A program made the translations under genes and the position numbers. The notes under the pieces are model-generated. The model was not told the DNA's origin. It worked only from the letters and a program-made list of their open reading frames with translations, and searched no databases. This document shows, piece by piece, positions 52,774 to 61,381 of a stretch of DNA of 64,000 nt; positions within the stretch are counted from its first letter, which is position 1; every line of letters begins with the position of its first letter. The DNA comes from Mojavia pulchra JT2-VF2 (lineage in GTDB: Bacteria; Cyanobacteriota; Cyanobacteriia; Cyanobacteriales; Nostocaceae), in contig JAHHHN010000008.1 of NCBI GenBank assembly GCA_019359325.1, positions 248,001 through 312,000 on the forward strand, read 5' to 3'.

Positions 52774-53193
52774 ATGAACAAGCATTGTACTGCTCAGTTT
52801 CAGGCATTTCCAGAACAAGCCCTTACTGATGCTGCCAAATCACTAACCAATCCACTGTGGCGGTTTTCTAATCATCCTCAACTTAGCCAAGTCTTTCAAT
52901 TTATTGAAGCAAATTACAATCAACCGATTAGCTTGCATGACGTTGCTGTTGCTGTTGATTACTGTGCAGCTTATTTAACTGACTTAGTACGACGTAATAC
53001 AGGAAAAACAGTCAATGATTGGATTGTCGAACGTCGAATGCTAGCAGCACGAGCTTTACTCCTAGAAACTGATCAATCTGTGAATCAGATTGCTGAAGCA
53101 ATAGGGTATCAATATGTAAGTCATTTTTTCCGACAGTTTCGTCAGTACCACGGGACGACTCCTCAAAATTGGAGAAAGGCTCAACGAAGCTAA
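52774..53193 (+). CDS. AraC-family transcriptional regulator, DNA-binding domain only
   Basis: A 139-residue protein that consists of a short tail and two AraC-type helix-turn-helix motifs (SLHDVAVAVDYCAAYLTDL and QIAEAIGYQYVSHFFRQFR). It is clearly paralogous to the C-terminal half of the REC-AraC regulator encoded at 36456 but lacks the receiver domain, so it is not regulated by phosphorylation. No good ribosome-binding site is seen. It lies directly before LanM2, separated by 117 bases, and is the likely regulator of the LanM2-Nif11 module. It could compete with the two-component regulator at shared operators. Confidence 0.88.
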   Translation: MNKHCTAQFQAFPEQALTDAAKSLTNPLWRFSNHPQLSQVFQFIEANYNQPISLHDVAVAVDYCAAYLTDLVRRNTGKTVNDWIVERRMLAARALLLETDQSVNQIAEAIGYQYVSHFFRQFRQYHGTTPQNWRKAQRS

Positions 53194-53310
53194 AGTAAAT
53201 GTAACTGAAGCACATTTTCATCTATAGCTTTTAATGCGTGAAACATTAATAAGTATAAGAATACTAGATATTGATAATGTTGACAAAATATAGACTGGAG
53301 GATTCATAAC

Positions 53311-56300
53311 GTGATCTTAGATCAAGCACAGACAATAGCAACTAAATCTGACCTAGAGCAAATTGTTAGTAAAGCCACATTTATATGGGAACGTCTCAAC
53401 GATAAGCGTATCGAGATAAATGTTAATACAATTAATATAAAAGAAGCTAATACACGCCTTATCAATTGGTGTAAAGTTGTGAGTTCGGGAAATCAAGAAG
53501 AATACAATAAACGCTTGGAATGGGATGGATGGAATATTGAAAGAGTACGTGAAATACTAGGAACAGAGCTTATCTTAAATAATCAAAACTTGCCAAGTTG
53601 GACAAATACTTTGGCTGAAATCATTCACACAGCTTCAGAATTTAAATTAAAAAAAATATCTCTAAACCCACTTATTACAGAAGATCCTTATCCATTTGAA
53701 GATATACTACTACCTCTGATTTTGGTGGCGAGACAAAAATTACTTAAGCGGTTAGGTTCAACTTCGTTATCTCAAGAAGATTTACCATTGAGAATTTTGG
53801 ATGAATCCGCTTATCTGAGTTTAGAACGGGCTTTACTCGCAAGATTGTTTAATCTCACTGGGAAAACTTTGGAGTTTGAATTTTCTCATTCTCGTACTTT
53901 GGGACAGAACTTACTAAATCTAGTAATAGACAAGGCAAAAAGCACGTCTAGTCAAGTTAGATATCATAGTTTTGTTGAGAAATTGCTGTCTGACGGGCTG
54001 CTGAAATTCTTTCAAAAGTACCCTGTATTAGGCAGGCTAATATCAATAACTATTGACTTTTGGGTAGAAGCAACTAGCGAATTTTTAGAGAGGCTGAATG
54101 TTGATTTACCAGAAATTCAGCTTTTCTTTGCTCAAAATACATCTAGCACATTACCAATTAATAAAGTAATAGCAATTAAATCTAGCTTGTCTGACCTACA
54201 TAATCAAAATCGCTCTGTGATTTGCCTCACATTTGAATCTGGATTTAAGCTTATATATAAACCGAAAAATCTAGGATTAGAAGCTATATTTTGCCAACTT
54301 TTAGAATGGTGCAATCAACAATTAACTTCAACGGATGAACAGGAATTTGATTATCCTAATTTAACCTTCAAAACTCTCAAAGTTTTAAATAAAAAAAATT
54401 ATGGTTGGGTAGAGTATATAGAACAACTTCCCTGTGCAGATGAAACAGCAGTAAAACGTTTTTATACACGGGCAGGAATGTTACTTTGCCTGTTATATGT
54501 TCTAGGAGCAACTGACTGTCACAATGAAAACTTAATTGCCTGTACTGAACATTTGGTGCTGGTTGATATGGAAACCGTGATGCACCATGAAGCAAAATTG
54601 ATGGAAAGTTTTTTAGCTAAAACAGCTACTTCAGCGGCAACAAATCAACTGTTTGATTCAGTATTGACCACAGGGCTATTGCCAATGTGGCAATTTAATG
54701 AAGATAGCTCTATTGCCAACGATTTTAGTGGTTTGGGTAGTGTTGATGTTCAGCCAGTACCAATACCGATGCCAGTCTGGAGAAACATCAACACGGATAA
54801 TATGTACCAAGGGTACGAAAAGATTGACAGACCTGTTGAGGCAAATATTCCTACTTTAAATGGGGTTCCACTGTCGCCTAATAACTATATTGATGAATTA
54901 GTTAGCGGTTTTGAGCAAATGTATCGCTTTTTGATCAGACAAAGAGAAGCACTACTAGCCCCTAATAGCCCCCTTGCTGCATTTGCCTCTCAGGAAGTAC
55001 GATTCATTTTTCGCCCTACAAGAATTTATGGTATTGCTCTCAGTAAAGTTATGACTCCAGAATTTCTCCGACATGGGTTGGACTGGAGCATACAAGTAGA
55101 TATCCTGAGTAGGTCTTTTCTGAGCAACAATAACAAGCCACAAGCCTGGCCAATTTTGTCAGAAGAACTAAAAGCAATAGGGCAGTTAGATGTTCCTTAC
55201 TTTAGTGCCTCTGCTGGTTCTGCTCACCTCACCTTTGGGTCAAAGCGAAGTATAGCTGAGTATTTTCAGGAACCGTGTTTATCCCAGGTTTTGACTAGGT
55301 TGCAAAAGCTCGATGAAACCGACCTAGCACAACAAATAGAAATTATTCAGTTAGCTTTTTATGCTAGAGAAGCGCGGACTTTGCAAGCTGAAACCAATAG
55401 CTCTGTAACAGAGAAGTTAATCAACTCGGTTCCATTAATCTTGACACCAGAACAATTGGAAAGGCAGGCATTCGACATTGCCAGCGAAATTCAGCAACGG
55501 GCTATCAGAGGTACAGATGGTAGTCTCACTTGGATTAGTTTGAGCTATGTTCCTAACGCCGAGCGGTTTCAACTTCAGCCTTTGGGGTATAGTTTCTACG
55601 ATGGTAATTGTGGTATTGCTTTGTTTTTAGCAGCTTTAACTCATTGTACAGAGCATACCCAGTTTGGCGACTTAGCCTTAAAAGCTATACAGCCTTTACA
55701 AAAAGTTTTGCAAACATCTGATGCCCAGACTATCCAAAACTTTGCTTTGGATATGGGAATTGGTGGCGCAACAGGACTTGGTTCTATCATCTATTGTTTG
55801 GTCAAAGTCAGTCAATTCTTAGACTTGCCTCATCTATGTGAAGATGCTGAACAAGTTGCTAAATTGATAACACCTAGTACGATCGCCCTTGATCGCAAGT
55901 ATGACATCATTTCAGGAGCAGCAGGAGCAATTTTAGGGCTGTTAGCACTTGAGCAAAAAACAGAAAATCCAGAAGTTTTGCAACGAGCGATCGCCTGCGG
56001 TCAGCACTTGCTTGAGTATTGTCACAAAGCCTACACCCTGAAAAATGTAATTTCCAAACCCTTGACTGGTTTCTCTCATGGTGCGGCTGGTATCGCCTAT
56101 TCACTGTTGCGACTTTATGCAGTTACACAAGACAGTGCTTATTTAGATGCGGCTCGTAGTGCGATCGCCTATGAAAACAAATTTTTCTACCCTACTGCTG
56201 GTAACTGGCGGGAAATCATTCCCATCTATAACCCTGCCTCGCCACCTGTTTTTTGGACAACTTGGTGTCATGGCTCTCCTGGTATTGCTTTGGGACGATT

Positions 56301-56661
56301 AGGAGGTTTATCGATTTATCAGACACCAGAAATTCTCCATGATATAGAAGTGGCCTTGCAAACTACTCAGAAGAATGCCTGGCAGAATATAGATCAACTC
56401 TGCTGCGGCAATTTGGGACGTGCAGAAATAATGTTAGTGGCAGCCCAAAAACTTAATAACCCTCAATGGTATGAATCAGCTCAACAACTCGCAGCTATGA
56501 CAGTGCGGCGAGCAATACAAACAGGAAATTATAAGTTATTTGACAACTTGCCTAAACCTGTATTTAGCCCTTGTTTCTTCCAAGGCTCTACTGGTATTGG
56601 TTATCAATTGTTGCGGTTAGCTTTCCCAGAAGCCTTACCTTCTGTACTGCTTTGGGACTAA
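53311..56661 (+). CDS. lanM: Class II lanthipeptide synthetase LanM2
   Basis: A 1116-residue LanM, with the same domain order as LanM1: an N-terminal dehydratase (motif TDCHNEN with His404, Asn407) and a C-terminal LanC-like cyclase with zinc ligands Cys986 (TWCHGSPG) and Cys1031-Cys1032 (QLCCGNLG). It also has the CCG motif. GGAGG lies nine bases before the GTG start. Much of the C-terminal half aligns with LanM1 (GFSHGAAGIAY, GGATGLGSI), but the N-terminal halves are more different, as expected if they bind different leaders. The Nif11-type precursor downstream is its probable substrate. Confidence 0.94.
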   Translation: MILDQAQTIATKSDLEQIVSKATFIWERLNDKRIEINVNTINIKEANTRLINWCKVVSSGNQEEYNKRLEWDGWNIERVREILGTELILNNQNLPSWTNTLAEIIHTASEFKLKKISLNPLITEDPYPFEDILLPLILVARQKLLKRLGSTSLSQEDLPLRILDESAYLSLERALLARLFNLTGKTLEFEFSHSRTLGQNLLNLVIDKAKSTSSQVRYHSFVEKLLSDGLLKFFQKYPVLGRLISITIDFWVEATSEFLERLNVDLPEIQLFFAQNTSSTLPINKVIAIKSSLSDLHNQNRSVICLTFESGFKLIYKPKNLGLEAIFCQLLEWCNQQLTSTDEQEFDYPNLTFKTLKVLNKKNYGWVEYIEQLPCADETAVKRFYTRAGMLLCLLYVLGATDCHNENLIACTEHLVLVDMETVMHHEAKLMESFLAKTATSAATNQLFDSVLTTGLLPMWQFNEDSSIANDFSGLGSVDVQPVPIPMPVWRNINTDNMYQGYEKIDRPVEANIPTLNGVPLSPNNYIDELVSGFEQMYRFLIRQREALLAPNSPLAAFASQEVRFIFRPTRIYGIALSKVMTPEFLRHGLDWSIQVDILSRSFLSNNNKPQAWPILSEELKAIGQLDVPYFSASAGSAHLTFGSKRSIAEYFQEPCLSQVLTRLQKLDETDLAQQIEIIQLAFYAREARTLQAETNSSVTEKLINSVPLILTPEQLERQAFDIASEIQQRAIRGTDGSLTWISLSYVPNAERFQLQPLGYSFYDGNCGIALFLAALTHCTEHTQFGDLALKAIQPLQKVLQTSDAQTIQNFALDMGIGGATGLGSIIYCLVKVSQFLDLPHLCEDAEQVAKLITPSTIALDRKYDIISGAAGAILGLLALEQKTENPEVLQRAIACGQHLLEYCHKAYTLKNVISKPLTGFSHGAAGIAYSLLRLYAVTQDSAYLDAARSAIAYENKFFYPTAGNWREIIPIYNPASPPVFWTTWCHGSPGIALGRLGGLSIYQTPEILHDIEVALQTTQKNAWQNIDQLCCGNLGRAEIMLVAAQKLNNPQWYESAQQLAAMTVRRAIQTGNYKLFDNLPKPVFSPCFFQGSTGIGYQLLRLAFPEALPSVLLWD

Positions 56662-56794
56662 GGAACACAGGGGTGAGGGTGTAAGGGAAGAAATACTATT
56701 TCTTTCATATTTTGCGCTTTGCATCGTCGCGCTAGTTAGCGGCTCAGATATTGCAACAACTTCCTCCTGATTAATTTTTGAAATCCAGCATTTT

Positions 56795-56841
56795 GTTCTT
56801 ATCTAAAAAATAAAAAAACTTTTTTGTTTTTAGATAAGAAC
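56795..56841. terminator. 15-bp perfect stem-loop after LanM2
   Basis: GTTCTTATCTAAAAA (56795-56809) is the exact inverse of 56827-56841. The 17-base loop contains further A6/T6 pairing. It can act as a terminator or RNA-processing site between the synthetase and the precursor. Confidence 0.6.
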
Positions 56842-56876
56842 AGCTACATATATGTAATTATTTGATTTTTAAAAAG

Positions 56877-56915
56877 ACATAAATTTTTCATGGCATCTTT
56901 TTTTAGATGTTATGT
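56877..56915 (+). terminator. Second stem-loop before the Nif11 precursor
   Basis: ACATAA (56877-56882) pairs with TTATGT (56910-56915), and CATCT (56894-56898) pairs with AGATG (56905-56909) inside. A T-run follows at 56915-56920, as in an intrinsic terminator. Confidence 0.55.
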
Positions 56916-57088
56916 TTTTTAACCAAAACAATTTGAGAACAACTAAAAAAATGCGATTGTTTTAATTAGATTGAGTATTTAATATAAAAATATGAGCAGA
57001 AAAACAGAAAAGAAGTATAAAGTCTACTTAAAAATATTTCGTTTTTCCGCTTTGTAAATTAATATTTGACCAAAAGGAATTGACAATC

Positions 57089-57394
57089 ATGAGTAAGCAA
57101 AACGTTGAACAATTTTACATTGTTGTTGAAAATAATCAACAATTGCAAGAGCAGTTAGGACAAGCTGATAACCCGCAAAGCTTTTATGATATGGCTGCGC
57201 GTTTAGGTCAAGAAAATGGCTATTCTTTCACGGCTCAAGAAGCTGAAGATTTTACTAATCAAAGAGTTCAGCAAGGTAATGCCGAACTTAGCGACCAAAA
57301 TCTAGAGGCTGTGGCTGGTGGACGTTCATGCCCAATGGATACTAGATTCACATTTTGTGTGTTTATTAGCAGCTGTTGGGGTAGTAAGTGCTAA
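57089..57394 (+). CDS. Nif11-leader lanthipeptide precursor
   Basis: A 101-residue precursor. The Nif11-type leader (about 1-78; VEQFYIVVENNQQLQEQL, then FYDMAARLGQENGYSFT) ends in LSDQNLEAVAGG. The 23-residue core is RSCPMDTRFTFCVFISSCWG then SKC, with four Cys (core 3, 12, 18, 23) and six Ser/Thr. It is strongly hydrophobic in the middle. Four Cys and six Ser/Thr could give up to four rings. The ATG at 57089 has AAAGGA about ten bases upstream. It lies 427 bases after LanM2 behind two stem-loops and is followed by another. After modification, the C39 peptidase should cut after the double glycine. Confidence 0.9.
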   Translation: MSKQNVEQFYIVVENNQQLQEQLGQADNPQSFYDMAARLGQENGYSFTAQEAEDFTNQRVQQGNAELSDQNLEAVAGGRSCPMDTRFTFCVFISSCWGSKC

Positions 57395-57429
57395 AGGTTA
57401 AATCTTGAGCAAAGCAATTCACAAGAGAT

Positions 57430-57490
57430 TTATCCGCGAATTAAGTTATAAACCTTATAAATAAAGGTTAAGAAACTAATTTGCGGATAA
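57430..57490 (+). terminator. Branched stem-loop after the Nif11 precursor
   Basis: TTATCCGCGAATTA (57430-57443) pairs with TAATTTGCGGATAA (57477-57490) with one mismatch, and inside it AACCTT (57451-57456) pairs with AAGGTT (57464-57469). It lies 35 bases after the stop. There is no T-run directly after the stem, so it may stabilise the short precursor transcript. Confidence 0.5.
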
Positions 57491-57698
57491 GTCTGATTAT
57501 GAGTAAAAAAAATTTATAACAGTTTGACATACTTGTTTAAGCCTTTGTATTTTGTTACATCTAATTTTTTGTAATAACAGTAAATTCAAATAATATTGTA
57601 AAAAACTAAATAATTTAAATTTTATTTTTTTGAATAGCTATACTTTCTTGAATAAGCTTTTATGAAAATCTTATTTTCAACTAAAAAGAGTGTGCAGT

Positions 57699-58748
57699 AT
57701 GTCATATAATTTTCGAGCTAATTTCTACAGTGAACTCCTTCGGACTACACTAGAGTCTTGCCGACGAAGCAATGAAAAACATATAAAAAATACAACAAAT
57801 AGTGCTAACAATTTAGTAGAAGAACACTTAGTAAAGCTAATTACAACTCGCTTGCCACTAACAGACCAAAAGCTGATAAGTAAGTTTGTAAATGCTCGGT
57901 TGCGAGGTTTGAATGCTGCACGCCAAGGAAACTTAATGGCGGCTGAGTGTGCATTTATCGAGGCGCGTATACCTTTGCAATTAAATAAATTTTCTTTGGA
58001 GGGTAGTTTACTTTATGAGTCTTTACTAGAACAGTCACAATCTTACCTTGATTATCGCCGTGGTGATTTTGACAAGGCTCGTAACCGAATATTTAAGGCG
58101 ATCGCCAATGATGTGGTGTTGGAGGAAAAATATGGCTACGAGATTCTTTTCCTACATCGTATCCACCTCGCTCATAATCTTGTGCGAATCGATGCACAAC
58201 GCAAGTGCTTTCAAGGCGCTCTTGAACTAGCTTGTCAGATTCTCAGCTATCTTGAAGGAGTATCGGAGCTATTACCAATTCCAGGTATTTGGGGCTATGA
58301 GCTTGTAGCGCGTCAATCCCCAGAGCTGGTCGCTGTTATGTTTGCAGAAATCACTAGTGAAGTTGCTATTATCTTAGCAGGGCAAAACCGTCAGTTGGCG
58401 CGTCACTTGTTTGCAGTTAGTTTCGCTTATTTTCACTTAGAAACTGATGATTACCGCCACTGTCACCCGCAAGCGTATTTCTGGTTGCTGATTAAACAAG
58501 CATTCTTAAATAACGATTTTGCTACTTTTCTAGGACGTGCATCCAACTTCCTAGCTTTTGGACGTGCTGATACACCCGTACTCTGGTATGCAACTCTTAT
58601 TGATTTAATTACCCTGTGCGATGAGTTTGCTCTACCTGACTCAGAATTAGTCAGGCGAGAAGTTGCCAGTAGTATGGTGACATGGGAAAAACTGCCTCAA
58701 AAGTTTTCCTCTTTACTCTGCAACTGTGCAAATGCTGCGGCGGTATAG
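57699..58748 (+). CDS. Helical protein of unknown function
   Basis: A 349-residue soluble protein with no membrane segment or signal. The middle consists of amphipathic helix pairs that resemble TPR-like repeats (LNAARQGNLMAAECAFIEA, then YLDYRRGDFDKARNRIF), but the match is weak. The C-terminal half has LPIPGIWGYELVARQSPEL and a helix-rich end. I start it at the ATG 57699, not the GTG three codons upstream. It lies between the Nif11 precursor and the HlyD remnant, all in one direction. It may be a scaffold or immunity protein for the product; I cannot assign a function. Confidence 0.72.
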   Translation: MSYNFRANFYSELLRTTLESCRRSNEKHIKNTTNSANNLVEEHLVKLITTRLPLTDQKLISKFVNARLRGLNAARQGNLMAAECAFIEARIPLQLNKFSLEGSLLYESLLEQSQSYLDYRRGDFDKARNRIFKAIANDVVLEEKYGYEILFLHRIHLAHNLVRIDAQRKCFQGALELACQILSYLEGVSELLPIPGIWGYELVARQSPELVAVMFAEITSEVAIILAGQNRQLARHLFAVSFAYFHLETDDYRHCHPQAYFWLLIKQAFLNNDFATFLGRASNFLAFGRADTPVLWYATLIDLITLCDEFALPDSELVRREVASSMVTWEKLPQKFSSLLCNCANAAAV

Positions 58749-58780
58749 AAGTCAGACAACAATACTTTTCCAACCTGAAC

Positions 58781-58870
58781 GATAGTACTGTAGCGCGAGT
58801 TAAGGTCGAAAAACGCGCTCCCATCATTTATATATTCTTTATTTTGAGGTCTTTGAGTGGTATCTACTAA
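58781..58870 (+). pseudogene. 3' remnant of a second HlyD gene
   Basis: In one frame the DNA reads STVARVKVEKRAP and then FFILRSLSGIY to TAA 58868-58870. It aligns with the last 30 residues of the HlyD protein encoded at 51244 (VVRIKVEERAP, then LPILRSVSGIY). The rest of the gene is absent. Base identity with the intact copy is roughly two thirds by eye, so the duplication is old. The remnant ends just before the C39 ABC gene, the usual position of HlyD in such operons. Confidence 0.85.
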
Positions 58871-58928
58871 CCTAATAATCCCGACTAATCCTTTACAGGA
58901 CTTGCAAGCACTCTTTACAGGTAGAAGT

Positions 58929-61157
58929 ATGCGCGTCAAGACACCCACTCTACTGCAAATGGAGGCAGTGGAATGTGGTGCTGCTGCTTTGGGAATTATT
59001 CTCGGTTACTATGGTCGGATAGTACCACTCCCAAAACTGCGGCAGGACTGTGGAGTTTCCCGTGATGGCTCTAAGGCATCAAATATGCTGAAGGCTGCAA
59101 GAAATTATGGATTCCAGGCTAAAGGCTTTAAAAAAGAACTAAAGCAACTCCAAGAACTACGTCCTCCTTATATTGTCTTTTGGAACTTTAACCATTTCCT
59201 TGTTGTAGAGGGGTTTCGCCACCAGCGAGTTTATCTAAATGACCCTGCTACAGGGCCACGATATGTATCCTTACAGGAATTTGACGAAGGATATACCGGA
59301 GTAGTACTGGTTTTGGAACCAGGTTCAACGTTCACCAAAGGTGGTCGCAAACCTAGCATGATACTCTCTCTTTTGTCACGGCTAGGTAATGCTGTTGGTG
59401 CTTTAGTTTACTGTTTAATTGCTGGATTTTTCTTAACTTTAGTCGGTTTGGCAGTACCAGTCTTTAGCCAAGTGTTTGTAGATGACATTTTGGTACAGCA
59501 ACGGCATGATTGGCTGCGACCACTGCTGTTAGCAATGGCGATCGCCGCCGTACTTCAGGGGTGGCTAACGCTACTACGGTTACGATATCTGCGTCGCTTG
59601 AAGACTAAGTTGGCTGTAGGGATGTCGAGCCGCTTTCTCTGGCATATTCTGCGTTTACCTGTTAGCTTTTATGCCCAACGCTTTGCGGGAGAAATCAGTA
59701 ACCGTACCAGTCTCAATGACCAAGTTGCCGATGTCCTTTCTGGAAGTTTGGCAACTACTGTCATTGATGCGGTGATGGTGATTTTTTACGCACTGGTCAT
59801 GTTTCAGTATGACTGGGTACTAACCTTGGTTGTGGTTAGCTTTGCTGCTATCAACGTTTTAACTTTGCAGTGGATTTCTCGGCAGCGCGTAGATGCTAAT
59901 CAGCGATTGATACAAGAATATGGTAAAGCTGCTGGTGCATCGATTGCTGCTCTGCAAAATATAGAAACCCTCAAAGCATCAGGCTTAGAGTCAGATTTCT
60001 TTTCTCGGTGGTCAGGTTACTACACCAAAGCTCTCAATTCTCAGCAAGAACTGGGCGTAACAAATCAAACATTCTCAGTATTACCCTCGCTTCTATCTGC
60101 CCTTTCTTCGATGCTTCTGTTGGTTGTAGGTGGTTTACGGGTAATGGATGGACACCTCAGTATTGGAATGCTTATAGCCTTTCAAGGTTTAATGCAGAGT
60201 TTCGAGGAACCTGTGAACAATCTTGTCAACTTCGGCAGTACCCTGCAAGAACTAGAGGGCAACTTGATCCGTCTGGATGATGTGCTAGACAACCCGACAG
60301 ATCCGCAATTGGAGAAGAGAAAATGGGGAGCAGGGGAGCAGGGGAGCAGAGGGGCAGAGCTTGAGGGGAGCAGGGGAGCAGGGGAAGTAAATTCTTCCTC
60401 ATCTCTTCTGCCAAGATTACAGGGGTATGTCGAGTTGCGGAACATCTCATTTGGCTATAGTCCCCTTGAACCTCCTCTGATTGAAAACTTTAATCTCTCA
60501 ATTAAACCTGGACAGCGAGTAGCCTTGGTAGGTGGAAGCGGTTCTGGTAAGTCTACCGTTGCCAAAATCATCAGTGGGCTTTACGAACCTTGGACAGGAG
60601 AAATTCTCTTTGATGGTAAACCCAGAGAGCAAATTCCCCACGAATTACTCACTAATTCTGTCGCAATGGTGGAACAAGATATCTTGCTATTTAGCGGCAC
60701 GGTAAGGGAAAATTTGACCCTCTGGGATGCCACGATCGCAGATAAAAATTTGATCCGTGCTTGTGAGGATGCGGCTATTGACGATGTAATTCTTTCAATG
60801 TCTGGGGGATACGACGCAGAACTGATGGAAGGGGCTGCTAATTTAAGCGGAGGTCAGCGACAAAGGTTAGAAATTGCCCGTGCCTTCGTGAATAACCCTT
60901 CAATACTCGTCATGGATGAAGCTACGAGTGCCCTAGATGTAGAGACGGAAAAAAACATTGACGAGAATCTCCGGCGGCGCGGATGTACATGCATTATTGT
61001 CGCACACCGATTAAGCACAATTCGAGACTGTGATGAAATCATCGTCCTAGAACGCGGAAAGGTAGTGCAACGAGGTACTCATAAACAATTGTGGGAAGTT
61101 GAGGGCGTGTACTCGCGGTTAATCTGCACTGAAGGGGAAGCTTTGCAGGAAGGGTAA
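58929..61157 (+). CDS. NHLM-type peptidase-containing ABC transporter (C39)
   Basis: A 742-residue exporter. The N-terminal C39 peptidase has Cys16 (QMEAVECGAAALG), His89 (NHFLVVEG) and Asp105 (YLNDPATG), and would cut precursors after the GG motif. Six membrane helices follow (about 150-430). The ATPase half has Walker A GGSGSGKST, signature NLSGGQRQR and Walker B ILVMDEATSALD, all intact. I start at ATG 58929, with AGG upstream; a GTG at 58857 that overlaps the HlyD remnant would add 24 residues. A short tandem repeat at 60325-60386 encodes a Gly/Ser/Glu-rich insert between membrane and ATPase domains. A second ABC gene follows 224 bases on. Confidence 0.93.
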   Translation: MRVKTPTLLQMEAVECGAAALGIILGYYGRIVPLPKLRQDCGVSRDGSKASNMLKAARNYGFQAKGFKKELKQLQELRPPYIVFWNFNHFLVVEGFRHQRVYLNDPATGPRYVSLQEFDEGYTGVVLVLEPGSTFTKGGRKPSMILSLLSRLGNAVGALVYCLIAGFFLTLVGLAVPVFSQVFVDDILVQQRHDWLRPLLLAMAIAAVLQGWLTLLRLRYLRRLKTKLAVGMSSRFLWHILRLPVSFYAQRFAGEISNRTSLNDQVADVLSGSLATTVIDAVMVIFYALVMFQYDWVLTLVVVSFAAINVLTLQWISRQRVDANQRLIQEYGKAAGASIAALQNIETLKASGLESDFFSRWSGYYTKALNSQQELGVTNQTFSVLPSLLSALSSMLLLVVGGLRVMDGHLSIGMLIAFQGLMQSFEEPVNNLVNFGSTLQELEGNLIRLDDVLDNPTDPQLEKRKWGAGEQGSRGAELEGSRGAGEVNSSSSLLPRLQGYVELRNISFGYSPLEPPLIENFNLSIKPGQRVALVGGSGSGKSTVAKIISGLYEPWTGEILFDGKPREQIPHELLTNSVAMVEQDILLFSGTVRENLTLWDATIADKNLIRACEDAAIDDVILSMSGGYDAELMEGAANLSGGQRQRLEIARAFVNNPSILVMDEATSALDVETEKNIDENLRRRGCTCIIVAHRLSTIRDCDEIIVLERGKVVQRGTHKQLWEVEGVYSRLICTEGEALQEG
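60325..60386 (+). repeat. In-frame tandem repeat inside the C39 ABC gene
   Basis: Repeated units of GGGGAGCA (with GGGGCAGA variants) span about 62 bases. They encode a segment such as GAGEQGSRGAELEG in the linker before the ATPase domain. The same octamer occurs between genes elsewhere in Nostoc genomes and again at about 61158 here. Confidence 0.8.
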
Positions 61158-61381
61158 GGGAGCAGGGGGAGACATGGCGATAAGTAACAACTGACAACAG
61201 GACAAATTTTGAAATTTACTATTATTCTGCGTTACGACAGGAATCAGAGAATGAAGAAACGAACCACGAAGAACACAAAGAGCGCTAATAGAAGAGAGTT
61301 GTAAAGAGTTTTTGCGTCAGTACCGTGGATTTTTGAAAAATTAGGATGCTCACCTAACAACTGACAATTGACTAAATAATT

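Noticed and set aside
58682-58870. A 62-residue protein directly before the C39 ABC gene
   Set aside because: Its first half is an off-frame reading of the preceding gene, and its second half is the HlyD remnant.
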